DNA of 64,000 bases, from contig NZ_JAPIVP010000002.1 in the NCBI RefSeq assembly GCF_026239555.1, positions 434,001 through 498,000 on the forward strand. The letters run 5' to 3'. Each line of letters opens with the position of its first letter. The first letter of the stretch is position 1. The notes under the pieces are model-generated. The model ran no database searches. It had not been told where the DNA came from and saw only the letters and a program-made list of their open reading frames with translations. This stretch comes from Pedobacter sp. PF22-3 (GTDB taxonomy: Bacteria; Bacteroidota; Bacteroidia; Sphingobacteriales; Sphingobacteriaceae). Positions 18,272 to 25,318 of the stretch are shown here, piece by piece. The position numbers and the translations under genes were made by a program.

Positions 18272-18937
18272 TTATTTAATTTCTGGATATGCGAGTTCAA
18301 AGTCCAATAAAAATTCAACCAGGTCACCTTGATCCCAAAATCCTTGCTGGTCATCTTTGTCTCTTACAATTAAGACGCTACCCTGCATTTCTCCCCTTAT
18401 TTCAAAGTCTTTCCACTTAGCTGGTTTTAGTAATTTACTTCCTTTATCAAGCACCTTTGGGGCGAAGTGAAACTTGCCATTATGGGCAGCGGCATTTCTA
18501 ATGTGTCTGAAAAACTGTAAAACAGGACTGTCATCAAGCTCCAAGTAAACAATTTTCTCCCAAGCCATTATTATTGTCATATGAGTAAGCTCAATATTCG
18601 TATCACTAAGCCCTCTGGTGTCATGCAGGAAATGCGCTGCAGAGGCTCCAACATCCATCTTAAATGCCTTGGCCTTATCTTTAGTCGTAAAACCTGGTAC
18701 AAATATTTTTGGGGTAAATGTCCTTGTCCTATTGAGTTGATCGATCACATCATTCGGAAATCCCAATTTATGAAAATAACCATTTCTTGCTTCATAATCT
18801 GGATATTTCCTTAATGATTCAGCAAAAAAACCCCTAGCAAATAATTCATTGATACCAAACTGCGTATATGCTAAAGTTACAATGTTATTATAGAAAAAAT
18901 TATTTTTATCAAGCTTGTGTATGAAGAATTCAGTCAT
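18272..18937 (-). CDS. HEPN-like protein of unknown function
   Basis: 221 aa. R147-N-A-A-A-H152 (in 'FFRHIRNAAAHNGKF') is a clean R-x4-H HEPN motif preceded by a helix with 'WEKIVYLEL' and followed by a beta hairpin (about 154-190) and a C-terminal helix. The N-terminal half is rich in aromatic residues and unrecognised. It is the last gene of the island before the right-hand hairpin and faces away from it. Possible roles are an RNase toxin or an RNA-binding partner. Confidence 0.55.
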   Translation of the reverse strand: MTEFFIHKLDKNNFFYNNIVTLAYTQFGINELFARGFFAESLRKYPDYEARNGYFHKLGFPNDVIDQLNRTRTFTPKIFVPGFTTKDKAKAFKMDVGASAAHFLHDTRGLSDTNIELTHMTIIMAWEKIVYLELDDSPVLQFFRHIRNAAAHNGKFHFAPKVLDKGSKLLKPAKWKDFEIRGEMQGSVLIVRDKDDQQGFWDQGDLVEFLLDFELAYPEIK

Positions 18938-19225
18938 TTAGCGGTCTCTGTCTACGATTATAAAATACTAGGGTTTCTATTTCGAAATATAAGCTATTTT
19001 AATGATATGAATAATTAGATTTCGATAAGCAAAAAAACTACAATAATGTTCGACCTTTGATCGCAAATTTTCTTGACTGACTATAAACTAAGAACCGGAA
19101 TCATTTTTATAATCTTTCTTCTTTCGATACTGTCCCTCAATTTTATTTTTCACCACTTTTTCAAAATTTACTATGGCCTCACAATGTTCATAAAAGTTCG
19201 ATTTTCCGCCGATTGACTCTACCAT

Positions 19226-19260
19226 AAGGAAACAGCATATCTTTGTTGTTTCCTTTTTTT
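19226..19260 (+). terminator. Right copy of the island-flanking hairpin
   Basis: AAGGAAACA (19226-19234) pairs with TGTTTCCTT (19247-19255), then T7. Compared with 5130-5174 the arms, the T run and the following AT..CCATAA are shared. GTTCGAT also occurs at 19197-19203, upstream, as it does in the T-loop of the tRNA, but the rest of a tRNA is absent. It may be a diverged attR-like copy of the tRNA 3' flank. Confidence 0.55.
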
Positions 19261-19412
19261 ATACCCATAAATCACTATACATCAATTAGTTGCACCCCCT
19301 CCAATTACCGGTTCGGCATTTTCCAACCAGCTAACCTACACCAAAACAAATTTGGGTCTAAAAAAGTCTATCAAGCCTATGCTAAGCAACTATTTGACTT
19401 ATTAGACTTTTC

Positions 19413-19567
19413 CTAAAAAATCTCAACATCCTCAAAGATCATTTTTCTGTTATGGATCTTGGCATTGCGGTATAAAAAACTCAATACTACCGCAGCCTCT
19501 TCGTCGTTAACTTCAATGCTGTTTCTGGCAGATAACGCAATTACCTTCTTATCAGTAAAAAACAATT
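19413..19567 (-). pseudogene. Fragment of an unidentified protein gene
   Basis: On the minus strand an open frame of about 50 codons reads 'KKVIALSARNSIEVNDEEA', then 'VVLSFLYRNAKIHNRK' and ends 'MIFEDVEIF-stop'. It has coding-like character and a clean stop, but no start codon and no upstream continuation, so it is likely the 3' end of a broken gene. I do not recognise the family. Confidence 0.4.
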
Positions 19568-19720
19568 TACTTTTCTATTATCTCACTTTAAGCCAATTAG
19601 GATGAAGATTTTAACCATTGGCAATTTCACCATTAGATATTCTAAGTTCTACATCTTTCGTTTAGAACTAACTTTTTGAAATTATATCAAAAAAAACTAA
19701 AATAAATTTAGCTTAAAACA

Positions 19721-20405
19721 TTACAGCAGCCGCTCTTCCAATAGCCCTTTCCAAATTATAAACCCTTTATTGTTATCCAAATAGTCGTGATGTATTCTTG
19801 AAAAATTATGAGGATTCGTTTCCAAGTAGGCCTGAAGTCCTGCAAATGTGTGATAATGGCACTTTCTAAATCCTTTTCATAATAAGAGGACTCCCTTTTT
19901 AATCCGAGAAATTCCAGAAGCATCAGATCTATAATTATTTCTTTGGCATCAACACGCTGTTTTTCGTTTTTGGCAACAGCTAAAACATTTTCTTTATCAT
20001 TGCTTAATAAAAGATTACTATGAACCTGCCTTTCCAGTTGCCGCGACGTCCAGTTGTTCTTTTTTGTTTCAGCAACATAAAATCTCTTTTTTCCTCATTG
20101 TCAACATTAAGGAGTAATTTATACTGTGTCCAACTCAATTGTGCATGCAGTGCATGCACAATCGGAAAAGTACGATAAAATTGGCGATAGAGATTCATCT
20201 GACGAGCAGAAAAGCCACTTCCAAATTCAGGTTGCAATTTTTCTGAAAGGTATTTGATCACCTCCCATAATCTGCTCGGTCTTTACTCTGCTATTCTTCT
20301 TCAAAAATCCGTTTGCCGATATGCCAGTACATTAGCGTCCTTTGGTGATTGACAGTTTGCACCGCCCTATCATTGGATTGGGTTATGATTGCTTTTAGGT
20401 CTGAT
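19721..20405 (-). pseudogene. Broken DUF1016/YhcG-type PDDEXK nuclease gene
   Basis: On the minus strand the parts of a DUF1016 protein are recognisable in order but in different frames: 'SDLKAIITQSNDRAVQTVN' and 'LMYWHIGKRIFEEE' then an in-frame TAG (~20302), 'SKDRADYGR', a one-base shift, 'VIKYLSEKLQPEFG', 'ARQMNLYRQFYRTFP', another shift, 'NNWTSRQLERQ' and 'EIIIDLMLLEFLGLKR'. Most of the C-terminal nuclease domain is missing. There is no start codon. Family members act near restriction-modification genes, so this is a decayed defence gene just outside the island. Confidence 0.8.
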
Positions 20406-20611
20406 ATTATAAATTAGTTTACAAGCATTTAGGCTATAAATAAATTTACCTTTAATTAGTAAAGTTACGAAAAACAGGCAATTTAGTTGGTATCACCATA
20501 ACACTATTTACAGGCTGTTTCCCTCTAGTACAGTAAATCAGGTTATACATAAATCGGTTAAAGCTATTTTAGTTATACACGGGTAGAGCCAAAATGGTCT
20601 AAAAAATCGGT

Positions 20612-21751
20612 CTATTTGTAAGCCTGATCAAACATAGAACCAATTACCTGTTCGCATAAGCCAAAAGATAAAGTCATTCCATTCCCACCCAGTCCGTTAA
20701 TGATTGTTACGCAATCTTCAGCTGGAATAATTAGCTCCGTCTGTCCATTGGTCATTTTTGGATAGATTCCATGCCAGGTTTGAACAACCTTATTTTCGTT
20801 AAAAGAGCTAAAAGTCTTTAAATATTTTAATATCAAGTGATTGATAAAATCTTTATCGAATGGATCATGAACCAATCCATACTCATGAGAATCGCCAATG
20901 GTAATCTCTCCGGTATGGTTCTGAGCCGCCATCACATGAATGCCCCATTTGAGGTATTCAGGATACTCGGTTTCATAACGATTACGAAGATTTTCCAAAG
21001 CAGGTACAGAATGAAAACCTGGATAATGGATCATGCTTAAACTCCCACATAAGGCAGGACCGATACGCCAGTTATTAGCCTGACTTTCTATTCGCATCAT
21101 CTGAAGCTTGCATTTGGTAATCGCTTGAGCGCGGAAAAGTTCCGGATAAAGGGTCTCAAATTCTGCTCCACTGCAAATAAACACTTCATCCGCCTCCCAT
21201 GTTTGTTTACCTGAGCTAACTTTACCACCCTCCACACTGCTAATCGCGGTATTCCAATGAAAAGTTACACCGAATTTACCTGTAAGGTATTCAGCAATCT
21301 TTCCTATAGCGACCCTGGCCTCTACAATCATTTCGCTCGGGCTCCATAAGGCACCCTTGAGGTTTTTTGGATTAACACCAGGAGATTTCGTCAGGGTTTC
21401 TTCCGGGGTAAGCAACGTACAGTCTCGGTAATGGCTATTCAGGGCAACGTAACCATCCATCACCTCAAGCTCATCATCACTACCAGCAATGTGTAGTGAG
21501 CCAACTTCATCGTACCAGATACCCGCTTCGGTGCAGATTTGTTCCCATATACTTCTCGACAACATCGCCCGCTCAAAGAGCTGTCCATTTGGCTGACCAA
21601 TAGGCCATACCATACCAAAGTTGCGAATTGAGGCGCCAACCGCCCTTTCATTTCGTTCAAAAACGCTTACCTTAAAACCCCTAAGCGACAGCGCCCTTGC
21701 TGTTGCAAGTCCGACTATACCAGCCCCGATCACAATTGCAGATCTGTTCAT
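20612..21751 (-). CDS. TIGR03364-type FAD-dependent oxidoreductase, phosphonate catabolism
   Basis: 379 aa of the DAO (glycine-oxidase-like) fold. The N-terminus has the Rossmann FAD loop 'VIGAGIVGLATARAL' (7-21) and 'VFERNERAVGASIRNFGMVWP', a TIGR03364 hallmark; the C-terminus closes with 'INGLGGNGMTLSFG', the second FAD contact. TIGR03364 genes co-occur with phosphonate breakdown genes. The expected reaction is oxidative deamination of 2-aminoethylphosphonate or an N-alkyl form to phosphonoacetaldehyde; I infer that it replaces PhnW, which is not present. Its ATG overlaps the stop of the DUF5690 gene by 4 bases, so it is last in a tight three-gene operon (HAD, DUF5690, this gene). Confidence 0.85.
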   Translation of the reverse strand: MNRSAIVIGAGIVGLATARALSLRGFKVSVFERNERAVGASIRNFGMVWPIGQPNGQLFERAMLSRSIWEQICTEAGIWYDEVGSLHIAGSDDELEVMDGYVALNSHYRDCTLLTPEETLTKSPGVNPKNLKGALWSPSEMIVEARVAIGKIAEYLTGKFGVTFHWNTAISSVEGGKVSSGKQTWEADEVFICSGAEFETLYPELFRAQAITKCKLQMMRIESQANNWRIGPALCGSLSMIHYPGFHSVPALENLRNRYETEYPEYLKWGIHVMAAQNHTGEITIGDSHEYGLVHDPFDKDFINHLILKYLKTFSSFNENKVVQTWHGIYPKMTNGQTELIIPAEDCVTIINGLGGNGMTLSFGLCEQVIGSMFDQAYK

Positions 21752-23058
21752 ATCGTGGAAAGTTTATATTTAGTTTTCACGCGTTTTCCTTTGCGTGCAG
21801 ATTGATAAAAATAAATTAGAGATAACGTTCCGCATAGGCTACCAATAATGGCAACCAGAATCACGCCCTGATGAAAAAAACTGCCCCAGGAAATATCGGG
21901 TTTCCCAAATTCCTTAACAAGCAAGACGCTGATACTGGCCAAATAGCCCAGGGAATCGGCAAGGTACATCACAAAGCCTACATTGCTTTTATAGTGAAAA
22001 GTAGCAATCATCCGTTCAAAGAAAATGGCATTGTAAGGTACATAACCAAGGTAAAGGCCTAATCCGGCCAATGTCATCCAGGTAACCGGCCCAATGCTTC
22101 CGTTACTGAAAAGCCATGTAGCACCCCCAATGAGTAAGCAGCCACTGATGATAAGTACATGAATTATACTAAAGGCTCTCAGGTTACCCTTAATTAAGAA
22201 AAGTAGTCCCATAGCCAGTAGCACAAAAACCGATATCCGGCTATCGATTTTTGCGTATATATTTTTATCCATTACGCCCAAACTATTCCAGATTTCCACC
22301 TCAAAATTATCACGTACATCACGCATCACGGTGAGCATTACATAGATAATCAAAGTCAAAACGATGCCTGGTAGAAACCTTTTAATGAATGTATTTCGCT
22401 CCTGAGCAGTCATGGGTACCCGCTCAGTACGCATTTGTTTATCTTTCTGGTTGGGTGGCGGCATTAGTTCAAGCACAAATACAAATAGCATCAGCGGCAA
22501 AACGAACAGGGCACCCGTCAAAAAAGGCATCTGGTATTCGCCTACATGATATACATGAAGGAGTGTCTGACCAACTGTCTTAACAAAACCCGAACCAAAG
22601 ATCAGGCTGATGGACAGCACCGCAGCCATAAACTCTGTCGATCTGCGCCCCTCTAAATAACCGAAAACCAAACCCCAAATCAAGCCCAACGGAAAGCCGT
22701 TGATAAAGAGGAAAGGCATGTTATACGGCGCTGGCACAAGTGCAAAACCAAGCAAAGCCATCCAGGAAATCCCAACAAGCATTAATATGGTCAATCCACG
22801 TCTTTTACCCTTTAATTCGGCAATAAAACGGATACCATAAAATTTACTCATCGTATAGCCCAGAACCTGAAAAATAACCAACCAGACCTTATAGTCAATA
22901 TGCAGATACTGCTGACTGGGATAGGTTCCGGCGGCAAAGGCCTTACGAAAAGCATACATACAGGAATAGGCACCAAATGCAGATATGGCAGCTAGAATTG
23001 AGCAGATAGCATAGGGCCATTTCGCTATCCTGTTCTTTAAACCCCCAATAAGTTCCAT
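21748..23058 (-). CDS. DUF5690 MFS-like permease
   Basis: 436 aa with about 12 membrane helices and the layout of a major-facilitator protein: an N-terminal half (helices to ~200), a basic loop ('KQMRTERVPMTAQERN'), and a C-terminal half. Conserved features include 'FRKAFAAGTYP' near 33-43 and 'RFIAELKGKRR' (~77-87), in the position of the MFS loop 2-3 motif. It is the only inner-membrane transporter in the phosphonate locus and lies between the phosphonatase-like and flavoenzyme genes, overlapping the latter by 4 bases. I infer that it imports the released phosphonate; the substrate is unproven. Confidence 0.8.
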   Translation of the reverse strand: MELIGGLKNRIAKWPYAICSILAAISAFGAYSCMYAFRKAFAAGTYPSQQYLHIDYKVWLVIFQVLGYTMSKFYGIRFIAELKGKRRGLTILMLVGISWMALLGFALVPAPYNMPFLFINGFPLGLIWGLVFGYLEGRRSTEFMAAVLSISLIFGSGFVKTVGQTLLHVYHVGEYQMPFLTGALFVLPLMLFVFVLELMPPPNQKDKQMRTERVPMTAQERNTFIKRFLPGIVLTLIIYVMLTVMRDVRDNFEVEIWNSLGVMDKNIYAKIDSRISVFVLLAMGLLFLIKGNLRAFSIIHVLIISGCLLIGGATWLFSNGSIGPVTWMTLAGLGLYLGYVPYNAIFFERMIATFHYKSNVGFVMYLADSLGYLASISVLLVKEFGKPDISWGSFFHQGVILVAIIGSLCGTLSLIYFYQSARKGKRVKTKYKLSTI

Positions 23059-23064
23059 ACAATG

Positions 23065-23748
23065 CTACAGAATAATGCTTAAAAGCTCAGACAAATCATC
23101 TATGATGTGGGTCGGTTCATACGGCTCGAGTTCCTCACGCGTAAATGCACCTGTTGTTACGGCTACAACATATTTACAACGAGCATTTTGCCCCTCTCTC
23201 ACGTCAACCTCCGTATCGCCAACTTTAGCAACCTCATCATTTTCCCCAAGACCGGCCATTTGCCTTAGTCTATTAATCATGCCTGCGTTCGGACGTCCTT
23301 CGGCTACCTCATCAGAGCAGATTAAATAATCAAATACCGATTTCTCCCGCCATTGTAAACGGGAGATGATTACTTCAGCTATATTTCTAGAAAAACCAGT
23401 ATTGATTCCGATTTTGATACCAGCAGCCTTTAGCGTTTTCATTGTAGATTCTGCATGGGGCAACGCTTCCAAACTTGATGCATGCTCATAGAAACTTATC
23501 ATCTTTTCTACAAAAGAATCATGAATCTGCGAGATAAGTACTGATGTTATCTTCGATTTATCTGCCTCATATTCATGAAGCATTTTGGTAATGGCTACAA
23601 TTTTCTTATAGCCCATTAACGGGTTAATTACAGACTCAGGAATCTGATAGCCAAATTCTCCTAAAGCATCCTTAAAAGTCTGCGTAACACTATTTTCGTC
23701 TTTGACCGTAGTACCGGCCATATCGAATACGATAAGTTTAATCGACAT
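23065..23748 (-). CDS. Phosphonatase-like HAD hydrolase
   Basis: 227 aa, TIGR03351-like. 'FDMAGTTVKD' (8-17) is the HAD nucleophile loop in the phosphonatase form (D9 nucleophile, A11 and G12-T13-T14 as in PhnX). 'PLMGYKKIVAI' (43-53) puts Lys48/Lys49 where PhnX has the Schiff-base lysine in MGLLK, supporting cleavage of phosphonoacetaldehyde to acetaldehyde and phosphate. 'GINTGFSRNIAEVI' and 'VAKVGDTEVDVREGQNARC' give the remaining HAD motifs (T/S and the D-x3-D Mg site). First gene of the leftward operon, 6 bases before DUF5690. The promoter with an internal operator is at 23772-23801. Confidence 0.85.
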   Translation of the reverse strand: MSIKLIVFDMAGTTVKDENSVTQTFKDALGEFGYQIPESVINPLMGYKKIVAITKMLHEYEADKSKITSVLISQIHDSFVEKMISFYEHASSLEALPHAESTMKTLKAAGIKIGINTGFSRNIAEVIISRLQWREKSVFDYLICSDEVAEGRPNAGMINRLRQMAGLGENDEVAKVGDTEVDVREGQNARCKYVVAVTTGAFTREELEPYEPTHIIDDLSELLSIIL

Positions 23749-23771
23749 TGCTATAACGTTTATTTGTTTAG

Positions 23772-23801
23772 CAAAATTAAACTTAGTTTATTAATACAAA
23801 A
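23772..23801 (-). promoter_or_regulatory. Promoter of the phosphonatase operon with operator in its spacer
   Basis: On the minus strand: TTTTG (-33 type, 23797-23801), 17 bases, TAATTTTG (-7 type, 23772-23779; consensus TAnnTTTG). The spacer contains TAAACTAAGTTTA (complement of TAAACTTAGTTTA, 23778-23790), overlapping the -7 box. A weaker copy, AAACTATGTT, covers the -33 side at 23799-23808. A repressor bound there would block polymerase. Confidence 0.6.
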
Positions 23802-23829
23802 CTATGTTAATGTTAAGGTATATTTAAAT

Positions 23830-24408
23830 TTAACTGTTTTCCTCAAAAAAATAGACGACCAACATACTTGCTTTGGTATCTCCGGAATTTTTAGGCGTAT
23901 GTGGCATACGGCCATCGAAAAGCATGGAATCCCCTTGTTTCAAGGAATAAGACTGCTCGCCAAATTCATAAGTAATCTCTCCACTGATGATGTATTTGTA
24001 TTCATAGGCTTCGGTTTGAATCTGTGGGCGCTGCGCGTTTGGCTCCAATTCCAGCAGAACAATATCTAAAGTAGATTTTTTGATGGACTGTGTAAATATG
24101 CGCTGGTAGTAGAAGCCATCAGTATCCTCTTTTTCAAAATACTGATAATCTTCCTTGCGGCGGATTAATACAGGAAATTCCTGACCGCCATGTTGTATAT
24201 CTTTAAAGAATACATTTAAATCCACTTCCAATGCTTTAATAATATCAATCAATACAATCAAAGAAGGCACAGTTCGGCTATTCTCAATCTGGGAAATCAG
24301 CCCCTTACTTACCTTAGCTCTAATAGCCAATTCCTGAACGGTAATATTCTTTTCGCGTCTGCGTTCCTTAATCCGGTTACTGATCTGGATCAGTACATCA
24401 TCTTCCAT
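23830..24408 (-). CDS. XRE-cupin transcriptional regulator of the phosphonate locus
   Basis: 192 aa. The N-terminus (about 8-62) is an XRE helix-turn-helix: 'KNITVQELAIRAKVSKGLISQIE' with the recognition helix VSKGLISQIENS. The C-terminus (about 115-185) is a cupin barrel: 'EYKYIISGEITYEFGEQ' and 'LKQGDSMLFDGRMPHTPKN'. Such proteins bind DNA and sense a small acidic ligand in the cupin; a phosphonate or intermediate is the likely ligand here. Its gene lies between the phosphonatase operon and the divergent phnZ-like gene, so a local regulator is likely. Promoter candidate on the minus strand: TTG, 20 bases, TAATTTTC (about 24440-24470). The AAACTTAGTTT-like site in front of all three units is proposed as its operator. 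Confidence 0.85.
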   Translation of the reverse strand: MEDDVLIQISNRIKERRREKNITVQELAIRAKVSKGLISQIENSRTVPSLIVLIDIIKALEVDLNVFFKDIQHGGQEFPVLIRRKEDYQYFEKEDTDGFYYQRIFTQSIKKSTLDIVLLELEPNAQRPQIQTEAYEYKYIISGEITYEFGEQSYSLKQGDSMLFDGRMPHTPKNSGDTKASMLVVYFFEENS

Positions 24409-24503
24409 CTCTATTTGATATTGGTTTATTTGCGAAAATTATAGAATTAATCCTAGCCTGACAAGCATTTAATTTATTTTAGGTTTCGCGTGATGATATG
24501 TTA

Positions 24504-24515
24504 TAAACTTAATTT
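24504..24515 (+). promoter_or_regulatory. Operator-like site in front of the phnZ-like gene
   Basis: TAAACTTAATTT matches the shared AAACTTAGTTT site at 10 of 11 positions. It lies 44 bases upstream of the PhnZ-like start codon in the 150-base divergent region with the regulator gene. Confidence 0.5.
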
Positions 24516-24558
24516 TTAGCTAACACTAATCTGTTTTATTTGCGTTTTTATCCAGGTT

Positions 24559-25137
24559 ATGAAAAAATCATTAAGCACACAGGCGCTCGTTAATCAAATC
24601 TTTAACCTTTACGAAAAGTATGGCAACCAGGACTATATCGGCGAACCTGTATCCCAGTTAGAACACATGTCTCAGGCCGCAAGCCTTGCTATGGCTGAGG
24701 GCTATGATGACGAGGTTGTTTTAGCCGCCTTTTTTCATGACATTGGCCACCTATGCGCATACGGTGAGGCGGTAGAAAGCATGAACGGCATGGGCAACTT
24801 AGACCATGAACAAATTGGTGCAGATTACCTGCTTGAGCGTGGTTTTTCTGCCCGTTTAGCCAAATTGGTTAACGGTCATGTTATCGCTAAACGCTACCTC
24901 ACCTTTAAGTATCCAGAATATTATGAAAAATTATCTCCTGCCAGTAGAGTAACCTTGGATTTTCAAGGTGGCCCCATGAACAAGGAAGAGGCATTAGTCT
25001 TTGAAAAGGATCCAGATGCAGATACCATCATCCGCCTTCGCCACTGGGATGATGAGGCCAAAGCAGTCAGCATCCCCGTAGATAACTTACTACATTTGAA
25101 GGTGTTGGCAATTAAGCATCTCAATGAACAAAAATAG
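24559..25137 (+). CDS. PhnZ-like HD-domain phosphonate oxygenase
   Basis: 192 aa, of the TIGR03276 'phosphonate-operon HDIG' type. As I recall PhnZ, it uses two irons bound by H34, H58, D59, H80, H104, D161 and a Y24/E27 lid for the substrate. Here the same set appears, shifted by 2-4: Y26-I-G-E29, H36, H60-D61 (FFHDIGHL), H83 (LDHEQIG), H107 (NGHVIAKRY) and D164/165 (RHWDD). PhnZ opens 1-hydroxy-2-aminoethylphosphonate to glycine and phosphate using O2. No PhnY*-type hydroxylase that would make this substrate is in the window, so the compound may arrive hydroxylated or be made elsewhere. Divergent from the regulator; 180 bases before susC. Confidence 0.85.
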   Translation: MKKSLSTQALVNQIFNLYEKYGNQDYIGEPVSQLEHMSQAASLAMAEGYDDEVVLAAFFHDIGHLCAYGEAVESMNGMGNLDHEQIGADYLLERGFSARLAKLVNGHVIAKRYLTFKYPEYYEKLSPASRVTLDFQGGPMNKEEALVFEKDPDADTIIRLRHWDDEAKAVSIPVDNLLHLKVLAIKHLNEQK

Positions 25138-25245
25138 TTTATTGTTGGCAAAATGTTAAGTCATCTTAACTTAATTGTATCGATTTAGTTACTAAATAGA
25201 GAATCAGTTAATGCTAAATCAATGAATCTTTAAAATTTAATTAAC

Positions 25246-25280
25246 CTAAACTTAGTTTACATATAATAAACAAAGTTTAG
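25246..25280 (+). promoter_or_regulatory. Double operator ahead of susC
   Basis: CTAAACTTAGTTTA (25246-25259) and TAAACAAAGTTTAG (25267-25280) form an inverted pair (13 of 14 positions) separated by 7 bases; each half is itself a near-palindrome of the AAACTNAGTTT type. A -7-like TAGTATTG begins at 25278, so the sites cover the probable promoter. The start codon is 39 bases downstream. Confidence 0.6.
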
Positions 25281-25318
25281 TATTGCTGGTAAGAATTAAA
25301 CTAAAAACCATCCAGCAA

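Noticed and set aside
19190..19226. A tRNA or tmRNA 3' end at the right edge of the island
   Set aside because: Only GTTCGAT and a trailing CTACCA are tRNA-like; no cloverleaf can be formed from the preceding bases.
25283..25318. TTG start extending SusC by 12 residues
   Set aside because: It lies in the operator region, adds non-signal residues, and an ATG at 25319 begins a normal signal peptide.
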